A DNA stretch of 64,000 nucleotides from JALOLG01 sp963722415 (GTDB taxonomy: Bacteria > Actinomycetota > Acidimicrobiia > Acidimicrobiales > Ilumatobacteraceae): assembly GCA_963722415.1 (NCBI GenBank), contig CAVRNI010000041.1, forward strand, positions 12,405-76,404, in the 5' to 3' direction. Position 1 is the first letter of the stretch. Every line of letters starts with the position of its first letter. This document shows positions 44,911 through 53,336 of the stretch, piece after piece. The position numbers and the translations under genes are program-made. Under the pieces are notes generated by a model. It worked only from the letters and a program-made list of their open reading frames with translations, was not told where the DNA came from and ran no database searches.

Positions 44911-45014
44911 CCACGGTCGGACGCGAGCAGGCAGCCGTCGGCCATGATGAGCAGCGGGGCGCCCAAACGTAGGATGACTTCAGGCGCCGCAGGGTGACAG
45001 AGAAGGAACCATTG

Positions 45015-45542
45015 GTGAGCAGCTCGCTGGATGCGATCAGACGGGTCGTCGAAGCGTTCGAGCGGTCGGATTGGTCCGAGATCGACGTTCGTTGGGGCGA
45101 CGTGCGCGTCCACCTCGCGACGGGCGCGCCTTCCAACTCGCCGGCCAACTCGCCGGACACCACGTACGTCCCCACCCCGCCGCCCGCCCCGACCACGGGC
45201 GGTCCGGCTCCCGACGGTGCCGGCGACGACCCCGCCGCGGCAGCTTCCGACCGACCGTCGACGACATCGGCGCCCGTGCTGCCGGCCGGCGCGCACGTCG
45301 TCGTGTCGCCGTCGCCGGGCATCCTCTGGCGCTCGCCTCAGCCGGGTGCGCCTCCGTTCGCCGACATCGGCGACGTCGTCGACGCGTCGTCGACCGTGGG
45401 CATCGTCGAGGTGATGAAGCTGATGACCCACGTCAAGGCGGGCGTCAGCGGCGAGATCGTCGCCGTCTGCGTCGACAACGGCGTGGCGGTCCAGAAGGGC
45501 GCGCCCCTGTTCGCGATCGCACCGTCCGGGTCGTCGTCGTGA
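45015..45542 (+). CDS. Biotin carboxyl carrier protein (AccB-like)
   Basis: 175 residues from GTG 45015 (AGAAGGA upstream; GTG 44994 is in frame but has no such site). An N-terminal helix SLDAIRRVVEAFERSDWSEI is followed by a Pro/Ala/Thr linker (about residues 38-90) and the biotinyl domain VVVSPSPGILWRSPQPGAPP, ending in KGAPLFAIAPS. The biotin attachment motif is EVMKLM with Lys135, where E. coli AccB has AMKM. It carries CO2 from the biotin carboxylase to a transferase. The stop overlaps the next start (GTGA). Confidence 0.92.
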   Translation: MSSSLDAIRRVVEAFERSDWSEIDVRWGDVRVHLATGAPSNSPANSPDTTYVPTPPPAPTTGGPAPDGAGDDPAAAASDRPSTTSAPVLPAGAHVVVSPSPGILWRSPQPGAPPFADIGDVVDASSTVGIVEVMKLMTHVKAGVSGEIVAVCVDNGVAVQKGAPLFAIAPSGSSS

Positions 45543-46927
45543 CGTCCAGCACCAGCATCCGTCGGGTGCTGGTCGCCAACCGCGGCGAGATCGCGGTTCG
45601 GATCGTCCGGGCCTGCCGCGAGGAGGGCATCGACGCGATCGTGGCCGTCAGCGAGGCCGACCAGGATTCGCTCGCCGCACGGTTGGCGACCGACGTCGTC
45701 CACATCGGCCCGGCGAGCCCGACCCAGAGCTACCTGCGCGTCGAGCAGATCGTCGCCGGAGCCCTCCTCACGGACTGCGACGCCGTCCATCCCGGCTACG
45801 GCTTCTTGTCCGAGCGCGCCGAGCTGACCGAAGCGTGCGTCGCCAACGGGCTGATCTTCGTGGGTCCGACCGCAAGCACGATCCGGCGGGGCGGCGACAA
45901 GATCGAGGCGCGCCGCGTCGCCCGCGCGGCCGGCGTCCCGACCGGCGCCGGCTCGGACGCCGTGAGCGGAGCCGACGCTGCGCTCACCGTCGCCGGCGAA
46001 GTCGGCTACCCGATCCTCCTCAAGGCCGCGGCCGGAGGCGGTGGACGGGGGATGGTGCGCGTCGACGCTGCGGATGAGCTAGCGGCGCGGTTCGGCACTG
46101 CATCGCGTGAAGCCGAGGCGGCGTTCGGGGACGGGCGCATGTACGTGGAGCGGTACGTCGAGAACGCCAGGCACGTCGAGGTGCAGCTGCTCGGCGATCA
46201 TCACGGCAGCATCGTCCATCTCGGCGACCGGGACTGCTCGACGCAGCGCCGGTTCCAGAAGCTCGTCGAGGAGGCGCCGGCCGCCGTGCTGTCCGCCGAT
46301 CTCCACCAGCGCATCGCCGACGCGGCCGTCGCGATCGGCCGCCGGCTCGACTATCGGAGCGCCGGAACGGTCGAGTTCCTGGTCGATCTCGACCGCGACG
46401 AGTTCTCGTTCCTCGAGATCAACACGAGGGTGCAGGTCGAGCACCCGGTGACCGAGATGGTGACCGGGATCGACATCGTGCGCGAGCAGCTCCGCATCGC
46501 GGCCGGCGAACCGCTGAGTTTCGGCCAGGACGACATCTCGATCGGCGGTCATGCGATCGAGTGCCGCATCAACGCCGAGTCGGTCGCCGACGGCTTCCTG
46601 CCGTCACCCGGGACGCTCACCCGCTGGGATCCCCCGAGCGCCGACCACATCCGCGTCGACAGCCACGGCTTCGTCGGCTACGAGATCCCGCCGTACTACG
46701 ACTCGCTGATCGCCAAGCTGATCGTGACCGGCGCCGATCGGAGCGAGGCGATCGACCGGTCGCTCGACGCGCTCGCCGACTTCGGGATCGAGGGCATCGA
46801 GACGACCCGTGATCTCCATCGCGCGGTGTTGTCGCACGACGACTTCAGGAACGACACGATCAACACCCGCTGGCTCGAGACGACCCTCCTTCCCGAGCTG
46901 TTGCCCACTCTGATTGCACCGCGATGA
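45539..46927 (+). CDS. Biotin carboxylase (AccC-like)
   Basis: 462 residues from GTG 45539. Hallmarks: RRVLVANRGEIAVRIVRACR, VHPGYGFLSERAEL, the glycine-rich lid PILLKAAAGGGGRGMVRV, RDCSTQRRFQKLVEEAPA, and the catalytic segment EFSFLEINTRVQVEHPVTEM. It carboxylates biotin on the BCCP using ATP and bicarbonate. It is intact and full-length. The 3' end contains the first of four GATTGCA repeats that continue into the leader of the next gene. Confidence 0.94.
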   Translation: MTSSTSIRRVLVANRGEIAVRIVRACREEGIDAIVAVSEADQDSLAARLATDVVHIGPASPTQSYLRVEQIVAGALLTDCDAVHPGYGFLSERAELTEACVANGLIFVGPTASTIRRGGDKIEARRVARAAGVPTGAGSDAVSGADAALTVAGEVGYPILLKAAAGGGGRGMVRVDAADELAARFGTASREAEAAFGDGRMYVERYVENARHVEVQLLGDHHGSIVHLGDRDCSTQRRFQKLVEEAPAAVLSADLHQRIADAAVAIGRRLDYRSAGTVEFLVDLDRDEFSFLEINTRVQVEHPVTEMVTGIDIVREQLRIAAGEPLSFGQDDISIGGHAIECRINAESVADGFLPSPGTLTRWDPPSADHIRVDSHGFVGYEIPPYYDSLIAKLIVTGADRSEAIDRSLDALADFGIEGIETTRDLHRAVLSHDDFRNDTINTRWLETTLLPELLPTLIAPR

Positions 46928-46962
46928 TTGCAAAGGCACTGATTGCAACCCAACCGATTGCA
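46912..46962 (+). repeat. Four GATTGCA direct repeats with 14-15 base period
   Basis: GATTGCA occurs at 46912, 46926, 46941 and 46956, spaced 14, 15 and 15 bases. The array begins in the last codons of the biotin carboxylase gene and ends just before the ribosome binding site of the next gene. The AT-rich units contrast with the surrounding GC content. Confidence 0.75.
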
Positions 46963-46975
46963 GAGGAATCGACCC

Positions 46976-48439
46976 GTGGCTGAGATCGACATCATCGACC
47001 AGACCCTCCGAGACGGCCAGCAGAGCCTGTGGGGGATGCGCATGAAGGTCGCCCACCTCGCCGATGTCGCCGACGACATCGAGCAGGCCGGCTATCGCGT
47101 GGTCGACCTCACCGGCAGCTCGATCTTCGAGTGCATGATGCGATACAACCGCGAAGACCCGTGGGACGGGCTCGATCTGTGGCGCTCGTGGATGCCGACG
47201 TCGCGGCTCCGCTCCGGGTCGAGGAGCAACTGCATCGCCAAGTTCGGTCTGACCCCCGACTCGCTGATGGAGCTCTGGATCAGAACGCTCGCCAAGCACG
47301 GCATCGACAGCTTCTGGATCTACGACTGCCTCTACAACATGGACGCGATGGAGCGCCTGTGCCGCGTCGTGGCCGACGAGGGGTGCGAGGCGGTGCCGGC
47401 GATCATGTACGGCATCAGCCCGGTGCACACCGACGAGTGGTTCGCCGATCGAGTGCGCGAGTTCGTGAGCTGGGGCATCACCGACGCGATCTACGTCGAG
47501 GACGCGGCCGGCATCATGACGCCCGAGCGGGCCAGGTCGCTGATGCCGGCGCTGGTCGAGGCGGCCGGCGACCTGCCGGTCGAGATGCAGTGCCACAACA
47601 CCGTGGGTGTGGCCGGCATGAACTACCTCATCGGTGTGGATGCCGGCGTCAAGGTGCTGCACACCGCACCCGGGCCGATGGCGAACGGGCCGTCGGTGCC
47701 GTCGACCGAGCAGACCCTCGAGAACCTGCGCTGGGAGGGCCACACGACCAGGGTCGACCTCGATCGGGTCCGACGCATCAGTGCGCACATGCGGCGCGTC
47801 GCGTTGCAGGAGGGACATCCGATCGGCGTCCCCCACGAGTACAACGTGTTCCCGTACCACCATCAACTGCCCGGCGGCATGACCGGCACGCTGAAGGCTC
47901 AGCTCGCGCAGTACGGCATGTCGGAGCGGTTCGAGGAGGTTCTCGAGGAGATCGTCCACGTGCGGGAGGATCTCGGGCATCCCATCTCCGCGACGCCCTT
48001 CTCGCAGCTGATGGGAATCCAGTCGGTCCTGAACGTCGTCACCGGCGAGCGCTACGGCTCGGTGCCCGACGAGGTGCTCGTCTACGTCCTCGGTCATCTC
48101 GGTGAACCACCGGCGCCGATCGACCAGAACGTGCTCGACCGCATGCTGTCGACCGATCGGGGCAAGGAGATGCAGGCGTGGGAGCCACCCCAGCCGACGA
48201 TCGGTGAGCTGAAGGAGCAGTACGGCGATCGCACGATGAGCGACGAGGAGCTCCTCCGGCGCTACCTGGTCCCCCTCCAGGACGTCGAGGCGACGCGTGC
48301 CGCCGGACCGGCGTTGCGGACGTACCACTTCGAGGACGACGGGATCCCCGAGTCGCTCATCACGGACCTGTTGGCCGGCAGCAGGGCGACCTACGCGCAC
48401 ATCGAGACCGAGGCGTCGGCCGTCACGCTCCGGCGCTGA
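46976..48439 (+). CDS. Carboxyltransferase-like (PycB/OadA-type) protein with altered active-site residues
   Basis: 487 residues from GTG 46976 (AGAGGAA upstream). It belongs to the pyruvate carboxylase / oxaloacetate decarboxylase alpha TIM barrel: IDQTLRDGQQSLWGMRMKVA at the N-terminus and PYHHQLPGGMTGTLKAQLAQ later. By eye, two key positions differ. The lysine that is carbamylated in PycB (KDMAGLL) aligns with Glu175 (YVEDAAGIMTP), and the first His of the H-x-H metal pair aligns with Gln205 (MQCHNTVG keeps His207). The operon context (BCCP, biotin carboxylase) argues for a transferase role, but its chemistry and substrate may be unusual. Alternatively it is a lyase-like relative. Confidence 0.8.
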   Translation: MAEIDIIDQTLRDGQQSLWGMRMKVAHLADVADDIEQAGYRVVDLTGSSIFECMMRYNREDPWDGLDLWRSWMPTSRLRSGSRSNCIAKFGLTPDSLMELWIRTLAKHGIDSFWIYDCLYNMDAMERLCRVVADEGCEAVPAIMYGISPVHTDEWFADRVREFVSWGITDAIYVEDAAGIMTPERARSLMPALVEAAGDLPVEMQCHNTVGVAGMNYLIGVDAGVKVLHTAPGPMANGPSVPSTEQTLENLRWEGHTTRVDLDRVRRISAHMRRVALQEGHPIGVPHEYNVFPYHHQLPGGMTGTLKAQLAQYGMSERFEEVLEEIVHVREDLGHPISATPFSQLMGIQSVLNVVTGERYGSVPDEVLVYVLGHLGEPPAPIDQNVLDRMLSTDRGKEMQAWEPPQPTIGELKEQYGDRTMSDEELLRRYLVPLQDVEATRAAGPALRTYHFEDDGIPESLITDLLAGSRATYAHIETEASAVTLRR

Positions 48440-48522
48440 CCTTCGGGGCGCCTCTCCGGCTCGGCGCCTGTCGACCAAGAAAGCTAGGACATCAGGAATA
48501 TCGGACCCATGGGGAGGGCTGC

Positions 48523-50152
48523 GTGACCGCATACGAGTTCGATACGACGCTCGACACGGACTATCCCGTGCTCACGCGCGGCAACGCCGGCGAGATCATG
48601 CCCGACATCGTGTCGCCCCTCTCGGCGACGGTGTTCTTCCCACCGCTCGAACGCGGCTGGCGGCGCTCGTTCACCGAGACGTGGGACGTGATGGACTGGC
48701 CGGAGTGTCCGACGACGTTCGCGCCGATCGTCGGCGGACGGTTCTACATCAACATCTCGGCCTTCCGGCGTCTCGCCGATCTCACCCCGGGGACGAGCCC
48801 GGAGGACATCGACCGCACCTTGTTCGCCGCTGGTGGCATCCGGCTCGACCCCTATGAGACGCCCGACGAGGAGGGCTACGCCGAGCGCGGCGAGCGGATC
48901 GCGGCGGCAACCGCTGCCTTCCTCGCGGAGCCACCGGTCGAACAACTCCAGCGCGAGCACGACGCGGCCCAGGCCCGTCGCGTCGAGGGCCGCGCCCGGC
49001 GGGCGAGCAGTTCGAACGAGGACCTGCTCGCCCGGTTCGAGTCGATGCAGCCGCTCATGGAGTCCGACTTCGTCAGCCTGTTCATCGGATCGTCGGTCAG
49101 TCCGGTCGTGCTCGGGTCGTTGCAGGCGGGCCTGGTCGAGATCTACGGCGACGAGGGGTACGAGCTCGGGCGTCAAGCGGTGGTGGGTATCGGGGGCATC
49201 GAATCGGCCGACGCCGGGAAGGCGGTCGCCTCGCTCGCCGGACTCGAAGGCGACGAGTTCGAAGCAGCGTTCGAACGGGTGCTGGAGCGATACGGGTTCC
49301 GCGGTGTGAACGAGTGGGAGATCGCGTCACCGTCGTGGGAGATCCGTCCCGACGTCCTCCGACGAGCCGTCGATGCCGTCAGGGCAGGCGGTGCCGAGCG
49401 TGACCCCGACGCGGTCCGTCGAGCCGCGCTCGCGAAGTTCGAGGAGGACGGCGTCCGTGAGAAGTTCGCCGAGCTCGACCTGTGGCTGGAGCGCTGCACG
49501 GTGTGGATGGGGGTCCGCGAACGGACGAAGGCGACCTGTGTCCTGACCATCAACGAGATGCGGCTCGACGCGCTCGAGATCGGTCGACGACTCGTCGAGG
49601 ACGGCAAGCTGGAGTCGGCCGACCAGATCTACTTCCTCACCTTCGACGAGTTCCGCGCCGCAGCTCGCGGCGGCGACGTCGACCTCGACCGGGTGCACGC
49701 CCGGCAGGCCGCCAAGGCCGACCTGTTGCGCTATCAGGAGCCGTTGTTCGCGATCGCCGGGGAGGTCCCCCCGGTCGAGGAGTGGCCCCTCAAGTCGGCC
49801 GCGGCCCCCGACACCGCCGACCGGGACGAGGTCGCGGGCGCCGCCGGCAGTCCCGGCGTCGCGATCGGCCGGGCACGGGTCGTGATGGACGCCTACGCGG
49901 ATGCTCCGCCCGAACCGGGCGAGGTGTTGGTCGCCCCCATCACCGATCCGGGGTGGCTGCCGCTGTTCGTCGGCGCGGTCGCCGTCGTGGCCGAGATGGG
50001 CGGCGAGCTGAGCCACACGATGATCGTCTCGCGCGATCTCGGCATCCCCGCGGTGGTCGGCGCGGTCGGTGCCACGATCGGCGATCAGGACCGGTGATCT
50101 CGTCGAGGTCGACGGATCGAACGGCGTCGTGCGGATCCTCGAGCGCGCGTGA
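48523..50152 (+). CDS. PEP-utilising-enzyme protein lacking the ATP-grasp domain, one frameshift
   Basis: About 543 residues after repair. It resembles the central and C-terminal parts of PEP synthase/RPH: TRGNAGEIMPDIVSPLSATV, a helical middle, IYFLTFDEFRAAARGG, and the phosphohistidine swivel domain GGELSHTMIVSRDLGIPAVV (His498). The N-terminal ATP-grasp half present in the rph-like gene at 32072 is missing. Removing one G in CAGGACC (about 50087) restores IGDQTGDLVEVDGSNGVVRI and a stop at 50150 that overlaps the SDR start (GTGA). The layout recalls the alpha subunit of phenylphosphate synthase, which needs a separate ATP-binding subunit; none is adjacent. Confidence 0.75.
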
Positions 50153-50886
50153 CCGTCACCTTCGACTTCACCGGCCGCACGGTCCTCGTGACGGGCGGCG
50201 CCAGAGGCATCGGCCGGGCGCTCAGCGAGTTCTTCGCCGAGGCGGGCGCGACGCTCGCTGTCGCCGACGTCGACGCGGCGGCGCTCGCCGAGGTGACGAC
50301 CGACCTCCGCGGTGCCATCCCGCTCGAGATCGACGTCTCCGACCCCGAGTCGGTCGACGCCGGCGTGGGTGACGTCGTCGACCGCACGGGACGGCTCGAC
50401 GTCGTGGTCAACAACGCCGGCATCCTGCGCGACCGGGTCGTCTGGAAGCTCACGGACGCCGACTGGCAGGCCGTCCTCGGCGTCCACCTGACCGGCACGT
50501 TCAACATGACCCGCGCCGCGGTCCCGATCATGCGGGAGCAGGGCTACGGGCGCTTCGTCAACGTGACCTCGTACACGGGATTGCACGGCAACGTCGGCCA
50601 GGCCAACTACGCGGCCGCCAAGGCCGGCATCATCGGCTTCACCCGCACCACGGCCAAGGAACTCGCACGGTTCGGCATCACGGTGAACGCGATCTCACCC
50701 AACGCCGAGACCGACATGGTGGCCTCCATCCCGGAGGACCGTCGCGAGGAGCTGCAAGCGACGATTCCGATGGGCCGCTTCTCGGCGCCGTCCGAAGTGG
50801 GTCCCGCCGTCGGCTTCCTCGCGTCGGAGGAGGCCGGCTACATCACCGGTGTCGTGTTGCCCATCGACGGCGGCCTGTCGATCTGA
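50149..50886 (+). CDS. Short-chain dehydrogenase/reductase (FabG-like)
   Basis: 245 residues from GTG 50149, coupled to the preceding gene. Classical SDR: VLVTGGARGIGRALSEFFAE, DVVVNNAGILRDRVVWKLTD, the catalytic YAAAKAGIIGFTRTTA with the Tyr-x-x-x-Lys pair, and a final FLASEEAGYITGVVLPIDGG. The segment ILRDRVVWKLTDADW is typical of 3-hydroxyacyl-CoA or 17-beta-HSD4-like dehydrogenases. It probably oxidises or reduces a hydroxyacyl intermediate. It is the last gene of the BCCP operon and converges on the cupin gene. Confidence 0.92.
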   Translation: MTVTFDFTGRTVLVTGGARGIGRALSEFFAEAGATLAVADVDAAALAEVTTDLRGAIPLEIDVSDPESVDAGVGDVVDRTGRLDVVVNNAGILRDRVVWKLTDADWQAVLGVHLTGTFNMTRAAVPIMREQGYGRFVNVTSYTGLHGNVGQANYAAAKAGIIGFTRTTAKELARFGITVNAISPNAETDMVASIPEDRREELQATIPMGRFSAPSEVGPAVGFLASEEAGYITGVVLPIDGGLSI

Positions 50887-50903
50887 CACCGCGTCAGGCA
50901 ACG

Positions 50904-51323
50904 TCAGCTTTGGCGGTTGATGGCGTAGTCGTCAGCGTCGGCGAAACGGTTGCCGCCGGCGATGGCCGCGGCGCCTGCCGCGGCGAACTTCTGCTCCATC
51001 CCGGACGGTGTGTAGATCTCGATGATCTGAGCGAACTCCTCGGTGTCGTTCCACAGCTCGTGTTCGATGTGGCGTGGCATCAGTAGAACGCCGCCGGCTC
51101 CCAGGACCGTTTCCTCGTCGCCGACACGGAACCGCACCTGTCCCGACAGCACGACGTTGATCTGTTCCTCGGTCTCGTGGGTGTGTGCGTCGACGTGCAG
51201 ACCCGGTGGCATGTCGACCGTCAGCACCACCGCGTGCCCACTCGCATCCGAACCAGGCACGACCACGCGGAACGGCGTCCCTTCAATCTGGTCTCCGGCA
51301 CCCCACGCGACTCCGATACCCAT
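50904..51323 (-). CDS. Cupin-domain protein
   Basis: 139 residues from ATG 51323 (a GTG at 51326 is equally possible; AAAGGTGG upstream). Cupin motif 1 is GLHVDAHTHETEEQINVVLS, with the metal-binding His, His and Glu, and motif 2 follows as GGVLLMPRHIEHELWNDTEE. The single domain suggests an isomerase, dioxygenase or metal-dependent sensor; the function is not assignable. It is divergent from the TetR regulator, and the shared 70-base region holds three ACTAGTGG half-sites, so it is probably that regulator's target. Confidence 0.87.
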   Translation of the reverse strand: MGIGVAWGAGDQIEGTPFRVVVPGSDASGHAVVLTVDMPPGLHVDAHTHETEEQINVVLSGQVRFRVGDEETVLGAGGVLLMPRHIEHELWNDTEEFAQIIEIYTPSGMEQKFAAAGAAAIAGGNRFADADDYAINRQS

Positions 51324-51351
51324 CACGATCCACCTTTCGCTAGATCAGGAC

Positions 51352-51383
51352 ACTAGTGGCTTCCACTAGTGATAACCACTAGT
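51352..51383. promoter_or_regulatory. TetR operator: three ACTAGTGG half-sites
   Basis: ACTAGTGG-CTT-CCACTAGT (51352-51370) is a perfect inverted repeat, and a third half-site CCACTAGT follows at 51376-51383. The array lies between the cupin gene and the TetR gene, 12 bases before the TetR start, where binding would block both. Confidence 0.75.
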
Positions 51384-51394
51384 ATCCTTGTCCT

Positions 51395-52033
51395 GTGGCG
51401 CGTGTCAAGGGTCAATCTCGACAGGACAGGGCGGCGGCCACTCGCCGGCGCATGCTCGACGCGGCCTACGAGCTGTTCTGCCGTGACGGCTACCGCACGA
51501 CGACCATGGAGGCGATCGCAGAGCGCGCGGGCGTCGCCGTGCAGACCTTGTACTTCACGTTCCACACCAAGGACGAGCTCTTCCAGGAGGTCCACGAGCG
51601 CACGGTCCTCGGCGACGAGAACCTTCCGCCGCCGATGCAGCCGTGGTATCTGGCGGCGGTCGCAGCCGACGACGTCAAAGACGCGGTGCGTCACATCTGC
51701 CGAGGCGTGCTCTCGATCTCGCGACGCGTCGCACCGATGATCCCTGCCTTCCACGCGGTGGCTGGCGATCCGGCGGGCGAGGTGTGGGAACGCAGCCAGC
51801 AGATGCGCCACGACGGCATGGTCGACCTCGTCGCCGCACTCGCCAAGAAGGCGCCACTACGCAAGAAGGTCACCAAGGACCACGCCGCCGACGTGCTCTA
51901 CCTCCTGCTCGGTCCCGATCTCTACTGGACGATGGTGCTCGGACGCGGCTGGACGGAACGGCAACTCGCCAACTGGACCGAGCGCGTCGTCCTCGACGAC
52001 CTGTTCGGCCTCGATCCCGCTCAGAACCCATAG
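51395..52033 (+). CDS. TetR-family transcriptional regulator
   Basis: 212 residues. The N-terminal HTH is complete: RRRMLDAAYELFCRDGYRTT, TMEAIAERAGVAVQTLYFTF, HTKDELFQEVHERTVLG. The helical ligand-binding half contains APMIPAFHAVAGDPAGEVWE and ends VVLDDLFGLD. It likely represses itself and the divergent cupin gene through the ACTAGTGG sites. Ligand unknown. Confidence 0.92.
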   Translation: MARVKGQSRQDRAAATRRRMLDAAYELFCRDGYRTTTMEAIAERAGVAVQTLYFTFHTKDELFQEVHERTVLGDENLPPPMQPWYLAAVAADDVKDAVRHICRGVLSISRRVAPMIPAFHAVAGDPAGEVWERSQQMRHDGMVDLVAALAKKAPLRKKVTKDHAADVLYLLLGPDLYWTMVLGRGWTERQLANWTERVVLDDLFGLDPAQNP

Positions 52034-52193
52034 GCCCAGCGTCCGCGACCCGCGCCCGCTTGGCGGTGCGGTCGTGTGATCGGGGTGCCCGGGAAATGGA
52101 GGGGTGCGATCTGCGCGACCGCGGGCGGCGATCGGGACAGCGGTCGAGGTGTCAGACGAGGCAGACATCGTCAGCTCCTGACACGTCGAGGCC

Positions 52194-52224
52194 CTTGACA
52201 ATTTTTACTGTCAAGGCGTACCCT
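52194..52224 (+). promoter_or_regulatory. Leaderless promoter with embedded inverted repeat (ArsR gene)
   Basis: TTGACA (52195-52200), an 18-base spacer and TACCCT (52219-52224) end seven bases before the GTG at 52232, so the message would be leaderless. CTTGACA-N8-TGTCAAG (52194-52215) is a perfect inverted repeat covering the -35 box and spacer, the likely operator of the regulator encoded here. Confidence 0.7.
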
Positions 52225-52231
52225 GGGGTTC

Positions 52232-52807
52232 GTGGACGACGTTCGAGTGCTCGCTGATGCCGCCGCTGTGGAAGTGGCGCTCGATCCGATCCGGGCCTCG
52301 ATCCTCGACGCGTTGACTGAACCGGGGTCGGCTGCGACGGTTGCGGCGGCGGTCGGGTCGACCCGTCAGAAGGTGAACTATCACTTGAAGGCGTTGGAGG
52401 CCCATGGGCTGGTCGAGTTGGCCGAGGAACGCCTGTGGGGCGGTATCACCGAACGATTCGTCCGTCGTTCAGCGCGCCATCTCGTTGTTGCTCCGGATGT
52501 GTTGCAGGGCGCTGCTCTCGATCCGAACGAGGTCGCCGATCGTCTCTCGGCTGCGTATCTGATCGCGGTGAACGCTCGGACTGTGTCCGAGGTAGGGGCG
52601 ATCGCCAGCAGCGCGGCGACTGGAACGCGTCTGCCGACCCTGACCGTCGACACCGTGATCGGGTTCAGATCGCCTGACGATCGTGCCGCGTTCGCCACCG
52701 ACCTGCAATCAGCCATCGCTGCGCTGGTCGCCCGATACCACCACGACGACGGGCGACCGCACCGTCTGACCGTCTCGTCATATCCCCGACCCAAGGAGCT
52801 CTCGTGA
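52232..52807 (+). CDS. ArsR-like winged-helix regulator
   Basis: 191 residues from GTG 52232. The winged helix is DPIRASILDALTEPGSAATV, AAAVGSTRQKVNYHLKALEA, HGLVELAEERLWGGITERFV, typical of the HTH_20/ArsR-like group. The C-terminal half (DTVIGFRSPDDRAAFATDLQ) is a small alpha-beta domain seen in relatives paired with SRPBCC proteins. The stop overlaps the SRPBCC start (GTGA), so the pair is co-translated. The promoter is leaderless and contains its probable operator. Confidence 0.85.
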   Translation: MDDVRVLADAAAVEVALDPIRASILDALTEPGSAATVAAAVGSTRQKVNYHLKALEAHGLVELAEERLWGGITERFVRRSARHLVVAPDVLQGAALDPNEVADRLSAAYLIAVNARTVSEVGAIASSAATGTRLPTLTVDTVIGFRSPDDRAAFATDLQSAIAALVARYHHDDGRPHRLTVSSYPRPKELS

Positions 52808-53332
52808 CCAATCCCGACCAACCCGACCGTGTCGAACATCGGATGGAGCACACCTATGAGGTGGCCGCTACTCCGGAACAGGTGTGGGACGCAATCGCAA
52901 CTGCCGATGGGATCTCGGCCTGGATGGTACCGACCCGACTGGACCCGCAGATCGGTGGTGAGGTGTCGTTCGATCTCGGCGGGTTCACAGTCGACTGGTG
53001 TCGTCACGGACTACACGCCGAATGTTCGATTCGCGTACGAAGAACCGTGGCCGATCGCCGACCAGGCCGAGGCCATGCCGGCCTCGATGGTCGAGTGGTT
53101 CAACGCGATCGGCGTGCCGCTGTCGGAGGTCTACCGCGGCCTGTCGTCGGTCACCCCGATCGCTACCGAGTTCCTCATCGAGTCAGGGTCCGGCGGCAGT
53201 TGCGTGATCCGGGTCGTCACGAGTGCTTACGGAAGCGGAGCGGATTGGGAGAACGAGTTCTTCACCGAGATGGTGGCCGGCTGGGGCACAATCCTCGACA
53301 ACCTCGCCTCGCATCTCAACAAGGCGATGTAG
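52804..53332 (+). CDS. SRPBCC (AHSA1-like) protein, one frameshift
   Basis: About 176 residues after repair. The start EHTYEVAATPEQVWDAIATA and DGISAWMVPTRLDPQIGGEV match AHSA1-like proteins. The frame then shifts near 52999; dropping one T in GACTGG joins GGFTVD to GVVTDYTPNVRFAYEEPWPI. The rest, TPIATEFLIESGSGGSCVIR and the final helix EMVAGWGTILDNLASHLNKA, is normal. It is the second ArsR-SRPBCC module in the window, the first being at 15501-16449. Ligand unknown. Confidence 0.78.
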
Positions 53333-53336
53333 CGGG

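Noticed and set aside
46604..48532. 642-codon minus-strand open frame
   Set aside because: Antisense to the biotin carboxylase and transferase genes, which have clear motifs.
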